A stretch of 64,000 nt of DNA from Chishuiella changwenlii (GCF_900142565.1 NZ_FRBH01000006.1:186001-250000), one strand, 5' to 3'; positions 7,262 to 15,775 are shown, numbered from the stretch's first letter. Numbers and translations are program-made. The notes: generated by a model not told the origin, from the letters alone.

Positions 7262-8317
7262 CTAATTAATTTCAGGAAGTTTAAATTCTTTGTTATAAAG
7301 TAAATAAACTATGTTTTTTATAAAATCGTCTTTGTTAATTCTTTCACCGTTTGTATCATAAGCTATTGATATATCTGCCTCTCTATTATAAAAAAGAATA
7401 GCGTGAGAACCTAATGTATCACCTCCATGTCCATAAAATAGAATACCATCAAAATCCCAAAGAGCAATTCCTCTTCCCCAATCTTCTTTTCCTAATATAG
7501 GAACCATTTGTTGCAAAGATTCTTTTTTGATGATCTTATTATGGAATAAATTATTGATGAAAATATTTAAATCATAAGGAGTTGCGGAAACATCACCAAC
7601 ACCAATTACATTAGGAAAGTCGATGTCTTTTTCTAAGATATTCCAAGCATTATTATCATAACGATAAGGAAGGAATACATTTTTTTGGTTAGTTGTAAAA
7701 GAAGTTAAATTTTTAAGATGCAGAGGTTTTATAATCTCTTTATTAATTATCTTGTTAAACGGTTTTTTATATTTTTCTTCAAGAATTTTTGTTAGTAAGT
7801 AATAAGCTGAATTAGAATATGCGACTTTTTCGCCAGGCTCAAAACTTTTTCCTTGTGCTACAATAAGATCCATAATCTGTTTGTCTGTCACCTTTTCTGT
7901 CACCCAAACTTCTCCATCTTTTACAACATAGCTCCCTAATCCACTTGTATGTTCTAATAAATTTTTGATACTGATTTTATCAGAATTCGGAATTTCCGGA
8001 TAAAATTGAGAAAGCTTATCGTTTAAGTTTAATTTGTTTTCTTCAATCAGTTTAAAAATTAAAGTCGCTGTCATCATTTTGGTAACAGAACCAACCTGAT
8101 AACGAGTATCCTTATTGTAAACTAAATGAGGGATATTTTTTTGCCCGAAATTTCGAGCATAAACTTCCTTACCATTTTTAAAAATAGATAGGCTACCAAC
8201 TCCTAAATTATTACTTTCTATGTAGTTGAAGTAATTGTCTAACTTTTCAGAATTAATGGTTTGTGAAAATACACAATTAGAAAGTGTAAGAAGTAGAAAC
8301 GCTATTTTAATTTTCAT
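7262..8317 (-). CDS. Beta-lactamase-fold serine hydrolase
   Basis: Secreted or periplasmic penicillin-binding-protein-like hydrolase of the class C beta-lactamase/esterase family (351 residues, typical). A signal peptide occupies residues 1-19, ending in FSQ. The catalytic SxxK is S77-V-T-K80, the YxN motif is Y167-S-N169, and an HGGDT near residue 295 takes the place of KTG. These three motifs define the fold but not the substrate: D-aminopeptidases, esterases and DD-peptidases share them, and resistance to beta-lactams should not be assumed. A promoter box (CAAATATA on the plus strand) lies about 40 bases upstream. It is transcribed towards the islet and ends right beside attR. Confidence 0.88.
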   Translation of the reverse strand: MKIKIAFLLLTLSNCVFSQTINSEKLDNYFNYIESNNLGVGSLSIFKNGKEVYARNFGQKNIPHLVYNKDTRYQVGSVTKMMTATLIFKLIEENKLNLNDKLSQFYPEIPNSDKISIKNLLEHTSGLGSYVVKDGEVWVTEKVTDKQIMDLIVAQGKSFEPGEKVAYSNSAYYLLTKILEEKYKKPFNKIINKEIIKPLHLKNLTSFTTNQKNVFLPYRYDNNAWNILEKDIDFPNVIGVGDVSATPYDLNIFINNLFHNKIIKKESLQQMVPILGKEDWGRGIALWDFDGILFYGHGGDTLGSHAILFYNREADISIAYDTNGERINKDDFIKNIVYLLYNKEFKLPEIN

Positions 8318-8358
8318 GGTTAGATTTTAGTGTTGATGCTATACAACAATTTGACTAT

Positions 8359-8366
8359 CAAATATA
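8359..8366 (-). promoter_or_regulatory. Candidate -7 box for serine hydrolase gene
   Basis: TATATTTG on the minus strand, a perfect TAnnTTTG match, 42 bases upstream of the start codon. Confidence 0.5.
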
Positions 8367-8436
8367 TTAAAACTGTTTCAATTATTAACTATATGCTGAT
8401 AACGATATTTTTTAATAATAAAGAGATGTAAACGTT

Positions 8437-8444
8437 TATCTTTG
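8437..8444 (+). promoter_or_regulatory. Candidate -7 box for Crp/Fnr gene
   Basis: TATCTTTG matches TAnnTTTG and lies 35 bases before the ATG at 8480. With the box at 8359 it makes this a divergent promoter region. Confidence 0.5.
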
Positions 8445-8479
8445 TTTTATAAAAATAATACTTCAAAATAAGCTAAAAA

Positions 8480-9046
8480 ATGATAGGTGATTTTTTTAGA
8501 CAGTTTAATCTATTTTCTGAAGAAGAAGTAGATCAACTAACTCGTCTTTTTGAAAGAAAGACCATAAATAAAAACGAATTATTTTTAAAGGAAGGAGAGA
8601 AGTGCAAAGAAATAGCATTTTTAGAATCGGGTATATTTCGTACCTATTATATTTCTGAGGATGGTAAAGATGTTACATATTGTTTTAGATTTCCGAATGA
8701 TTTATTAGCCTCATATTCTTCTTTTATTTCTAATGAACCAAGTGTAGAAAATATACAAGCTATTTCCGATGCAAGTGTTTTAATTATCCGTAAAAAAGAC
8801 TTGGAAGAATTTGGAAAGGATAATTTGAATTGGATAAAGTTTTTAAAAATAATAGCAGAACAAGAATACATTGGATTAGAAAAACGTTTTTTCGAATTAC
8901 AACGAGATAATGCTTCTCAACGTTATGCGACATTAACAGAAAAACATCCAAATTACATACAAGACATTCCGTTGTATCACTTAGCATCCTATTTAGGAAT
9001 TACACAAAGACATCTTAGTAGAATTAGAAATAACGTTTCTTTTTAG
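8480..9046 (+). CDS. Crp/Fnr-family transcriptional regulator
   Basis: A 188-residue regulator. Residues about 5-120 form the cyclic-nucleotide-binding-like beta roll (KEGEKCKEIAFLESGIFRTYY is the characteristic strand-turn pattern) and residues about 150-188 a short winged helix-turn-helix with YHLASYLGITQRHLSRIR. No Fnr iron-sulfur cysteines are clustered at the N-terminus, and the cAMP-contacting Glu/Arg pair is not evident, so the ligand is unknown. It is 67 bases upstream of a codirectional NAD(P)H oxidoreductase, a common arrangement in this class where the regulator controls its neighbour. Ends slightly short after the recognition helix, which is usual for this subgroup. Confidence 0.9.
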   Translation: MIGDFFRQFNLFSEEEVDQLTRLFERKTINKNELFLKEGEKCKEIAFLESGIFRTYYISEDGKDVTYCFRFPNDLLASYSSFISNEPSVENIQAISDASVLIIRKKDLEEFGKDNLNWIKFLKIIAEQEYIGLEKRFFELQRDNASQRYATLTEKHPNYIQDIPLYHLASYLGITQRHLSRIRNNVSF

Positions 9047-9079
9047 ACATTTGTCCTTTTCCTAAAATGGCTGATAATT

Positions 9080-9087
9080 TAATTTTG
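9080..9087 (+). promoter_or_regulatory. Candidate -7 box for oxidoreductase gene
   Basis: TAATTTTG fits TAnnTTTG and lies 26 bases before the ATG at 9114, suggesting the oxidoreductase has its own start separate from the Crp/Fnr gene. Confidence 0.4.
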
Positions 9088-9113
9088 ATTCATCATAAAA
9101 TTTAAAATTTGAT

Positions 9114-9692
9114 ATGAAGAAAATACTTATTATTAATGGTCATCCTAATAAAGAATCTTTTAATTACGCTTTAGTAGATGCGTATAAAAAAGGAGCACTA
9201 AATAGTGGTGCAGAAGTTGAAGAAATTGTAATTGCTCATCTTAGGTTTAATCCTAATTTAGAATTTGGTTATCAAAAACGAATGGAATTAGAACCAGATT
9301 TAGTAGATGCTTGGGAAAAAATACAATGGGCAGAACATTTGGTTTGGGTACATCCTGTTTGGTGGGGAGGACTTCCTGCAATAACAAAAGGTTTTATAGA
9401 TCGTCTTTTTCTTCCAGGATTAGTTTTTAAACCGAGAGAAAATTCTGTTTGGTGGGATAAATTACTAAAGGGGAAAACTGCTCATATTATTACAACATTA
9501 GATCAACCAAGCTGGTATTACCGCCTATTTTTTGCAAGACCAAGTGTCAATCAATTAAAGAAAACTGTTTTAGAATATTGTGGAGTAAAACCTGTAAAAG
9601 TAACTTACGTAGGTATTATAAAAACAGCAGACGAAAAGAAACGAAAAAAATGGCTTCAACAAGTAGAAATTTTAGGGCATAAACAGAAGTAA
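9114..9692 (+). CDS. NAD(P)H-dependent oxidoreductase (flavodoxin-like)
   Basis: A 192-residue cytoplasmic flavoprotein of the NQO/MdaB/KefF type (flavodoxin-2 fold). The N-terminus KKILIINGHPNKESF is the FMN/FAD phosphate-binding loop, and VWVHPVWWGGLPAITKGFIDRLFLPG near 80-105 is the hallmark isoalloxazine-binding segment. Such enzymes make two-electron reductions of quinones, azo dyes or nitro compounds. The physiological substrate cannot be read here. It follows the Crp/Fnr gene by 67 bases, so stress-linked control by that regulator is plausible. Confidence 0.9.
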   Translation: MKKILIINGHPNKESFNYALVDAYKKGALNSGAEVEEIVIAHLRFNPNLEFGYQKRMELEPDLVDAWEKIQWAEHLVWVHPVWWGGLPAITKGFIDRLFLPGLVFKPRENSVWWDKLLKGKTAHIITTLDQPSWYYRLFFARPSVNQLKKTVLEYCGVKPVKVTYVGIIKTADEKKRKKWLQQVEILGHKQK

Positions 9693-9733
9693 GTTCAGAT
9701 ATAGATAATACATTTGTCGAAATTTACAATAAG

Positions 9734-10501
9734 TTGGAACTAGATATACTTTTTTATCTATGTATCGTTGCTTTTATAGCGGGATTTATAGATTCTATTG
9801 TTGGTGGAGGAGGTTTAATCCAAACACCATTATCGTTAGCATTTTTACCTAACATTTCAATCTCTTCTGTTATAGGAACATTAAAAATTCCGGCATTCAG
9901 TGGAACAGCAATCGCAACCTATCATTATCTGAAAAAAGTAAAAGTAGATTGGCAACTCTTCCTCATTATGGCAATCTGTGCGTTTGGTTCTGCTTTCATA
10001 GGATCGCAATTGTTAACTGTTGTTAGCAATGAGTTTATGAAACCACTTTTATTAATTATTCTTATTGCATTAGCAATATATACCATCTTTAAAAAAGATT
10101 TCGGACAAGCTGCAGAACGAAATATTCCGTATAATAGAGTTGTAATTTATGGTTGTGCCGTAAGTATTATTGTAGGTTTTTATGATGGATTTATTGGTCC
10201 AGGAACAGGAACATTCTTCATTCTAGGATTTGTGACATTACTTGGAATGGATTTTCTGAAAGCCAGTACAAATGCCAAATTAATAAATTTAGCCACTAAT
10301 TTTGGTTCTATTTGTTTATTTCTTATCAAAGGACAAATTATTTGGAAAATAGCTTTACCAATGGCTGTTTGTAATGCTTTGGGAGGTTTTGTTGGAGCAA
10401 AATTGGCAATTAGTAAAGGAAACCAATTTATTCGTTATATATTTATTTTTGTTATCTTATTGTCTATTTGTAGATTTGGTTACGAAGTAATTATCAATTA
10501 A
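9734..10501 (+). CDS. TSUP (TauE/SafE) family membrane transporter
   Basis: A 255-residue inner-membrane protein with about eight helices, of the TauE/SafE/TSUP family that moves sulfite, organosulfonates or related anions. The two diagnostic half-repeats are visible: FIDSIVGGGGLIQTP near 17-31 and YDGFIGPGTGTFF near 145-157. The start used is TTG at 9734; no ATG occurs upstream in frame after the previous gene, and the N-terminus then begins exactly before the first helix, as expected. It follows the oxidoreductase by 41 bases and may be cotranscribed. The substrate is unknown; no sulfur-metabolism genes are nearby. Confidence 0.87.
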   Translation: MELDILFYLCIVAFIAGFIDSIVGGGGLIQTPLSLAFLPNISISSVIGTLKIPAFSGTAIATYHYLKKVKVDWQLFLIMAICAFGSAFIGSQLLTVVSNEFMKPLLLIILIALAIYTIFKKDFGQAAERNIPYNRVVIYGCAVSIIVGFYDGFIGPGTGTFFILGFVTLLGMDFLKASTNAKLINLATNFGSICLFLIKGQIIWKIALPMAVCNALGGFVGAKLAISKGNQFIRYIFIFVILLSICRFGYEVIIN

Positions 10502-10513
10502 GAGCCTGTTTAA

Positions 10514-11293
10514 ATGAAATCTTATTATTTAATCTTATTTTTTTCTTTTTGTACAATTGGTTTTTCACAAAGCTTTGTATTCAAAGATTCTATTGCGGTA
10601 GCTAACCAATCGTTTAAGATGATTGATACAGATTTAAATAATTCGCTTTATTTAATTTCTGAAACTAAAATTGAGAAAAGATTCCAAAATAAAGCATCAA
10701 AAATAATTGATTTTAAAAATGTAATTACTTCTGTAGATGCTACAAATCCACTTAGAATGTACATTTATTCTAACTTTAATAGGTTATCAATTTTAGATGA
10801 AGATTTAAATCCTATTCAAGATCCAATATCTATAAAATCATCCGATTATATTCCGACAGCATTAAAAGTTATTGATAATCAGTTTTGTTGGTTTTATGAT
10901 ATGTTGGCAAATAAATTAATCTACTTTAATTATCAATTACAAAAAGCAATTGTAATTTCGAGACAAGTTTATTTAAAAAATAACGATCAAGCGATAGAGA
11001 AAATACATTCTTATAAAAACTTTGTCTATCTAAAAGGAGAGCAAACAATATATGTTTATGATGATTATGGAAATTTTAAATATAATTTTGAATTAGCTAC
11101 TCAAAATCAACCTTATTATTTTTACAAAAACGTATTATTTTATATTCAAGATAATCAATTAATAAAAGTAGATTTAACAACAAAAGAATCAGTAACTTTA
11201 TTTCCATTAAGGTTTATTAAAAGTATAGCATTTAATGAAACAAATTTTTATGCTTATACGGGTAATCAAGTTTATGTATATTCAGTTAATTAG
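10514..11293 (+). CDS. Secreted hypothetical protein, possibly beta-propeller-like
   Basis: A 259-residue protein with a clear signal peptide (SYYLILFFSFCTIGFSQ). The mature part is rich in beta-strand stretches with recurring aromatic and Asp/Asn turns (for example IYVYDDYGNFKYNF and LIKVDLTTKESVTLFPLRF), which suggests a WD/YVTN-like repeat fold. No catalytic motif is recognised. It begins 12 bases after the TSUP gene, so the two are likely cotranscribed. Similar conserved secreted proteins of unknown function occur across Flavobacteriia; I cannot assign a role. Confidence 0.7.
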   Translation: MKSYYLILFFSFCTIGFSQSFVFKDSIAVANQSFKMIDTDLNNSLYLISETKIEKRFQNKASKIIDFKNVITSVDATNPLRMYIYSNFNRLSILDEDLNPIQDPISIKSSDYIPTALKVIDNQFCWFYDMLANKLIYFNYQLQKAIVISRQVYLKNNDQAIEKIHSYKNFVYLKGEQTIYVYDDYGNFKYNFELATQNQPYYFYKNVLFYIQDNQLIKVDLTTKESVTLFPLRFIKSIAFNETNFYAYTGNQVYVYSVN

Positions 11294-11421
11294 TTGTTTA
11301 TGAATAGTAAATAAGATTGTTTAATTACTTAATCAGAATAAATAGAGTAGGAGGATAAACAAATCAATTGAAATTATTTTTTTCTAAAAAAAGATTTTTC
11401 TATAAGTAGAGTTTTAAGATT

Positions 11422-11452
11422 TTGTTTTGAATTTTTATCATTACTATATTTG
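11422..11452 (+). promoter_or_regulatory. Promoter of the dNK gene
   Basis: TTG at 11422-11424 and TATATTTG at 11445-11452 are separated by 20 bases, within the spacing described for Flavobacteriia (TTG-N17-23-TAnnTTTG). The ATG lies 25 bases downstream. Confidence 0.6.
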
Positions 11453-11476
11453 CAAACGTATAAATAAATTGTAAAA

Positions 11477-12091
11477 ATGCACATCGCCATCGCAGGAAAT
11501 ATTGGAGCAGGTAAAACTACTCTAACTAATCTTTTAGCCAAACAATACAATTGGACAGCTCAATTTGAAGATGTAGAAACTAATCCATACTTGGATGATT
11601 TCTATAACGACATGGGAAAATGGGCTTTTAATCTTCAGATATATTTCTTAGGAAGTCGTTTTAATCAAGTAAAAGAAATCAGAGAAAGTGGAAAAGACAT
11701 CATCCAGGATCGTACGATTTATGAAGATGCACACATCTTTGCTAGTAATCTTAACGATATGGGATTATTATCTACACGAGATTACAATAACTATTTACGT
11801 GTATTTGGTTTAATGACAAGTTTTGTAGAAGCACCAGATTTATTAATTTATCTTAAAGCTTCAATTCCGACATTGGTTGCACAAATACAAAAAAGAGGAC
11901 GAGATTATGAAAACTCTATTAGTATAGATTATTTAAGTCGTCTTAATGAAAAGTATGATAATTGGATTGATAATTATAAAGAAGGAAAAGTATTAGTGGT
12001 TGATGTTGATAATTTAGATTTCGTAGAAAACAAAGAGGACTTAGGTTTCATCTTTGATAAAATAGAGGCGGAAATTCATGGGCTTTTTTAG
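11477..12091 (+). CDS. Deoxynucleoside kinase
   Basis: Cytoplasmic enzyme that phosphorylates deoxyribonucleosides with ATP for dNTP salvage. The 204-residue length suits the bacterial dAK/dGK type. The P-loop GNIGAGKTT is at residues 7-15, EDVETNPYLDDFY is the substrate-site segment, and QDRTIYEDAHIFA has the DR(S/T)-type motif. An arginine-containing lid (QKRGRDYE) lies near 133-140. Family enzymes differ in preference for dA, dG or pyrimidine nucleosides and this cannot be decided from sequence alone. It stands alone between its own promoter and a strong terminator. Confidence 0.93.
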   Translation: MHIAIAGNIGAGKTTLTNLLAKQYNWTAQFEDVETNPYLDDFYNDMGKWAFNLQIYFLGSRFNQVKEIRESGKDIIQDRTIYEDAHIFASNLNDMGLLSTRDYNNYLRVFGLMTSFVEAPDLLIYLKASIPTLVAQIQKRGRDYENSISIDYLSRLNEKYDNWIDNYKEGKVLVVDVDNLDFVENKEDLGFIFDKIEAEIHGLF

Positions 12092-12115
12092 TCGATAAAA
12101 ATACAGTAAATTGCA

Positions 12116-12148
12116 CGGCTTGTTTTTTTCGAAATCAAGCCGTTTTTT
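12116..12148 (+). terminator. Rho-independent terminator after dNK
   Basis: CGGCTTG (12116-12122) pairs perfectly with CAAGCCG (12136-12142), followed by six T. Confidence 0.88.
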
Positions 12149-12161
12149 GTGAAAAATAATT

Positions 12162-13115
12162 ATGGAAAATAAAAATATTTTAAAAGGAGTTTTGTTCGTT
12201 GGGCTAGGAGCTAGTTTCTATGGAATGCTAGCCACTTTTGTAAAAGTTGCCTACGATCAGGGATATACTACAGCAGAAGTTACAACAGCTCAGTTTGCAA
12301 TCGGAATATTAATTCTAGGAATTGTAAACTTAATTATGATGAATAAAAAAAGCTTACCAAAGGTTGAAAAAATAGATAAAAAACGTTTAGTATTAGCTGG
12401 TTCTTCTTTAGGTTTTACAAGTTTGTTTTATTATTTATCGGTACAATATATTAATGTATCTATTGCAATTGTTTTATTAATGCAAACTGTTTGGATAAGT
12501 ATATTAGTAGAAAGTATCTTAAATAAACAAATACCATCTGCAAAAAAACTAATTGCTATGGTCTTGGTTTTATTTGGAACTGTGCTAGCAACAAATTTAA
12601 TTAACCAAGAAGTAGAACTAAACCCAAAAGGATTATTTTGGGGATTCTTAGCAGCATGTTCTTTTACATCTACGATGTTTAGTTCGAATAAAATTGCCAA
12701 TTATTTACCACCATACAAAAAAAGTTTATGGATGTTATATGGAGGGGCAATTGTGGTTAGTTTATTCTTATTCTTTAGTCAATTAGGTCCATTTTATTCG
12801 GAAGGATTATTTTCTTTATATAGAAATTTTTCTGATGATGTAGCCGGAATACATTCATTTAACTTCAGCATATTTTACGTTTGGGGTTTACCATTGGCTG
12901 TTTTTGGAACAGTATTACCTCCAATATTATTAAATAAAGGATTTCCTCATACAGGATTAGGATTAGGAAGTATAGTTTCGTCTTTAGAATTACCAGTTTC
13001 TGTAACAATGGCTTTTATTGTTTTACAAGAGAAAGTATTGTTAATTCAATGGACGGGAATTGCAATCATCATTTTTGCAATTATTATTTCTAATGTTAGT
13101 TTTGGGAAGAAGTAG
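12162..13115 (+). CDS. EamA/DMT-family transporter
   Basis: A 317-residue inner-membrane protein with about ten helices in two five-helix EamA repeats (each about 140 residues), typical of drug/metabolite transporters. The second repeat starts near GLFWGFLAACSFTSTMFSSN, and the C-terminal helix contains SSLELPVSVTMAFIVLQEKV with the conserved Pro/Glu of the family. Substrates of this family include amino acids, nucleosides and riboflavin and cannot be predicted here. It stands alone after the dNK terminator. A dispersed repeat cluster follows it. Confidence 0.87.
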   Translation: MENKNILKGVLFVGLGASFYGMLATFVKVAYDQGYTTAEVTTAQFAIGILILGIVNLIMMNKKSLPKVEKIDKKRLVLAGSSLGFTSLFYYLSVQYINVSIAIVLLMQTVWISILVESILNKQIPSAKKLIAMVLVLFGTVLATNLINQEVELNPKGLFWGFLAACSFTSTMFSSNKIANYLPPYKKSLWMLYGGAIVVSLFLFFSQLGPFYSEGLFSLYRNFSDDVAGIHSFNFSIFYVWGLPLAVFGTVLPPILLNKGFPHTGLGLGSIVSSLELPVSVTMAFIVLQEKVLLIQWTGIAIIIFAIIISNVSFGKK

Positions 13116-13143
13116 AGGAGAGTACAAAGTGAAATGTACAATA

Positions 13144-13168
13144 CCATGTTGGGCTTGTCGAAACATCG
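13144..13168 (+). repeat. REP-like dispersed repeat (family B)
   Basis: CATGTTGGGCTTGTCGAAAC plus ACATC. It is one of several intergenic copies in the window (13353, 18546, 18648, 61195) with the core GAGCTTGTCGAAACAT. Confidence 0.75.
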
Positions 13169-13184
13169 TTTAAAATACAATTTT

Positions 13185-13313
13185 CTGTCAGTTCGAGTGA
13201 TTTTTCGAAATGAAAATGGAGAAAAATTGTATCGAGAACTTAGATAAGAAAATAAATAAAACTGTCTAAGTTCTCGATACAAAATTCTAAACGAATTTCA
13301 CTCGAACTGACAG
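13185..13313. repeat. Long nested inverted repeat (family A, complete copy)
   Basis: The outer arms CTGTCAGTTCGAGTGA (13185-13200) and TCACTCGAACTGACAG (13298-13313) are perfect complements. The inner arms TTGTATCGAGAACTTAGA (13227-13244) and its exact complement at 13265-13282 form a second helix with a 20-base loop. The whole would fold as a long hairpin. Other copies are at 23961-24088 and, as one arm only, 39517-39576. It has no ORF and resembles a MITE or REP-type element. Flanking family B copies lie on both sides in the same orientation. Confidence 0.85.
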
Positions 13314-13352
13314 TTTTCGGTTGGGTGTAAAAGTTTGATGTTCAATATACAG

Positions 13353-13379
13353 TGTCATGTTGAGCTTGTCGAAACATCA
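13353..13379 (+). repeat. REP-like dispersed repeat (family B)
   Basis: GTCATGTTGAGCTTGTCGAA followed by ACATCAT, in direct orientation to the copy at 13144, so the two bracket the family A hairpin. Confidence 0.75.
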
Positions 13380-13400
13380 TACCAAACTTGAAAAACAAGT

Positions 13401-13895
13401 TTATTTCAATATAGAATTAATTTTATTGATGATATCAGAATCAGTATGGTGTAAATTCACAAAATAGTTCACTTGCCATGCTTGTGTTTTCTGGGCTTGT
13501 TTATTCTCCGTTTTTACCCAATTAGGATAAACTCTATATCCTCTTTTACCTTCTTTTTCGTTGATACTAATCAATTGTTTTTTAGCTAAAATATCTTTAG
13601 GAAAAATAAAAAAGCCAGAATTATTTTCATCAAATGAAGCAATGATATAAAAATCAAATTCATCATTTAAATGAAAAGGTTCTGTTTGCTTTTCCTCATT
13701 CCTTTTCCAGAATGTTACAAATTGACCAACCTTTTTAGGCGTTATTTTCGATTTTCTGAATTTTATATTCCATTCATTCACCTTAAAATTAAAACCTAAA
13801 TATTCCTCGCATTCTTTGTCTTTTACGACATCAGTAATTTGTAAATCTATTGGTTTAAAAATAATCTTCTCAAGTAGTTGTAATTCGTTAATCAC
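13401..13895 (-). CDS. MepB-like family protein
   Basis: A 164-residue cytoplasmic protein resembling the MepB family, first named from the staphylococcal mepRAB operon, where its function is unknown. Supporting segments are NEWNIKFRKSKITPKKVGQFVTFWKRNE, the FDFYIIASFDENNSGFFIFPKDIL strand pair and GKRGYRVYPNWV near 115-126. Length fits the family. No mepA or mepR homologue is beside it. The neighbouring gene 13908-14372 is codirectional and 12 bases upstream, so the two may share a transcript. No enzymatic role can be stated. Confidence 0.7.
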   Translation of the reverse strand: MINELQLLEKIIFKPIDLQITDVVKDKECEEYLGFNFKVNEWNIKFRKSKITPKKVGQFVTFWKRNEEKQTEPFHLNDEFDFYIIASFDENNSGFFIFPKDILAKKQLISINEKEGKRGYRVYPNWVKTENKQAQKTQAWQVNYFVNLHHTDSDIINKINSILK

Positions 13896-13907
13896 GCTAT
13901 TAGTTTT

Positions 13908-14372
13908 TTATTTTAAGAAAGAATTAAACCATTTTCTAAATTCCTCTTTTTTATATGAATTAGTTAGTATAGCATTCTCTTCAAGATTATTGGAGAATGT
14001 TAACATATCTACATTTTCTTTACTTATAAAAATTACAAAAACTACAGAACCATTTCCTAAATTATCTTTAAAAGCAACAACAGTTGGTGTATTAATTGTT
14101 TTAACAATTTCTTTTAATTCTTCCCAAACAGATTCGTCAGAAATTTTTTTATAAGAGCTAGAACTTTCGAAAGATTTTATAAAACTATTTTTAGAAAAAC
14201 CAGATCCATCATAATAGTATTTATAATGCTCATGGAAATCTAAAACTTTATCACTAACAGTTTTAATTGGAATATATTTTTCGCCACTTTTTTCTGAAGT
14301 TGTCCATAAAAGCTGTTGAGCAAAAAGAGTTGAAAATGGAAAAGCTAGAGCTAAAAACAAAAGATATTTCAT
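13908..14372 (-). CDS. Small secreted hypothetical protein
   Basis: I place the start at the ATG at 14372, giving MKYLLFLALAFPFSTLFAQ, a textbook signal peptide; an ATG 11 codons upstream would spoil it. The mature protein of about 135 residues has a basic-aromatic N-terminal half (DFHEHYKYYYDGSGFSKNSF) and a strand-rich C-terminal half (VVAFKDNLGNGSVVFVIFIS), ending in FRKWFNSFLK. I do not recognise the family. It is followed 12 bases later by the MepB-like gene. Confidence 0.6.
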   Translation of the reverse strand: MKYLLFLALAFPFSTLFAQQLLWTTSEKSGEKYIPIKTVSDKVLDFHEHYKYYYDGSGFSKNSFIKSFESSSSYKKISDESVWEELKEIVKTINTPTVVAFKDNLGNGSVVFVIFISKENVDMLTFSNNLEENAILTNSYKKEEFRKWFNSFLK

Positions 14373-14443
14373 AATGATAATTTGATGGAGTAAAAATAAT
14401 AACAATATATCTTATTATGAAATGACTTTTGTTCAATTCGTAC

Positions 14444-14476
14444 AAAAAAAAGCATCTCCTTTGGAGATGCTTTTTA
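14444..14476. terminator. Bidirectional terminator
   Basis: AGCATCTCC and GGAGATGCT form a nine-pair hairpin with a three-base loop, with A-run before and T-run after. It serves the minus-strand phosphodiesterase gene, whose stop is 22 bases away. Confidence 0.88.
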
Positions 14477-14497
14477 TATTTTATAGTAATGTGAGAA

Positions 14498-15763
14498 TTA
14501 TTTTAAAATCTCTTTTGCTAATTTATTATTTCCATCAATTTTTTCTGTTATAGGTAAGCCTAATAATTTTGCAATCATAGGGTAAACAGCTGTATTTGTA
14601 AAAGTCTTAATTTCTTTTCCTGTTTTAAAATTAGGTCCCCAAGCAAAGAAAGTAGCTTTCATTTCTGGTGTTTCTTCTACCAAAAATCCATGCGAGCCAT
14701 TTGGCGCTTTATTGTTCGCAAAATAACTTGGCGCATGCGCAATTAAAATGATATCACCTATACGGTTATGATAATCGTTCTTTTTATCGAATTTATATTT
14801 TTTTGGAACATCCGTAGTTTTATACACTTCGAACTTTTCAGTTTTTGCAGCTTTTATTTCTTGGTAAATAGACTCTATATCTTTTTCATTTTTCACAAAT
14901 AAACTTACATAAGAACCATTTGATGAAACATCTACTTTAGACTCATCTATTTTAATTGGAAGTTTTAAAGGATTTTGATTGTCTATTCTTGTCATTCCAT
15001 GATCAGAGACAAATACAAAATTTACTTTTAATCCTGTTTTAGTAACAGCATCGTTTAATTTTTTTACAGACTCATCTACAAATTGTACTGCTTCTTTTGT
15101 TTCTTTAGCATCTGGACCATAAGAATGTCCTGCGTGGTCAACTTCAGGGAAATAAAATGTAATAAGATGAGGTCTTTTTTCTGCTGGTAACTCTAACCAA
15201 TTTACAACTTGTTGAATACGAAAATCTACAGGCGATTTTTCTGAGTATTTATACGAATATGTTGGTAGACTTCCATTTATCGCAGCTTCTGATCCTGGCC
15301 AATAGTAACAAGCAGATAACATGTTGTTTTGTTCTGCTAAATTCCAAATTGGTGTTCCACCGTACCATTTAGGATTTGTTACCGCACTTTTATTTCCTAG
15401 CGAATAACGTTCACCAGTTTTTCTATCGAACATACTATTCCCTACTAAACCATGATGAGGAGGAATTAATCCTGTTACAATAGTATAATGATTAGGAAAT
15501 GTTACAGACGGAAAAGAAGGATTCATAGCATCTGCTTTTATACCACTTTTAGCTAATGCCAATAAGTTTTTAGCGTCATGTTTTTCAGCATAATCGTAAC
15601 GAAAACCATCAGCAGAAATTAAAATAACATATGGTTTTTCCTGCTGTTTGCTATCGTTTACACGATTTTCTACTACAAGTTGTTCTTCAATTTCTTGAGC
15701 ATTTATAACTACTGAAGTTGTAAAAGCTATAGCAGAAAATATAGTTAAGAATGTTTTTTTCAT
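14498..15763 (-). CDS. NPP-type nucleotide pyrophosphatase/phosphodiesterase
   Basis: Exported alkaline-phosphatase-superfamily enzyme of the ecto-nucleotide pyrophosphatase/phosphodiesterase type (421 residues). A signal peptide covers about 1-22. The first metal Asp is D52 in ISADGFRYDY and the nucleophile is T88 in PSFPSVTFPNHYT; threonine rather than serine here is the NPP signature. The other metal ligands are in YFPEVDHAGHSYGPD and VFVSDHGM, with the final His in NGSHGF. These enzymes cleave nucleotide or lysophospholipid phosphodiesters outside the cytoplasm. A promoter-like box lies only five bases before the ATG. A strong terminator follows. Confidence 0.92.
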   Translation of the reverse strand: MKKTFLTIFSAIAFTTSVVINAQEIEEQLVVENRVNDSKQQEKPYVILISADGFRYDYAEKHDAKNLLALAKSGIKADAMNPSFPSVTFPNHYTIVTGLIPPHHGLVGNSMFDRKTGERYSLGNKSAVTNPKWYGGTPIWNLAEQNNMLSACYYWPGSEAAINGSLPTYSYKYSEKSPVDFRIQQVVNWLELPAEKRPHLITFYFPEVDHAGHSYGPDAKETKEAVQFVDESVKKLNDAVTKTGLKVNFVFVSDHGMTRIDNQNPLKLPIKIDESKVDVSSNGSYVSLFVKNEKDIESIYQEIKAAKTEKFEVYKTTDVPKKYKFDKKNDYHNRIGDIILIAHAPSYFANNKAPNGSHGFLVEETPEMKATFFAWGPNFKTGKEIKTFTNTAVYPMIAKLLGLPITEKIDGNNKLAKEILK

Positions 15764-15767
15764 TTTC

Positions 15768-15775
15768 CAAATTTA
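15768..15775 (-). promoter_or_regulatory. TAnnTTTG box abutting the phosphodiesterase start
   Basis: TAAATTTG on the minus strand sits five bases from the ATG. If used, transcription would begin at or inside the start codon (leaderless); it may equally be chance in A+T-rich sequence. Confidence 0.3.

Noticed and set aside
7262-8317. Antibiotic-resistance beta-lactamase
   Set aside because: SxxK and YxN are shared by many esterases and peptidases; the third motif is HGG, not KTG, so resistance cannot be claimed.
13046-13282. Minus-strand ORF of 78 residues
   Set aside because: Spans the end of the DMT gene and the left arm of the family A hairpin; no coding signs.
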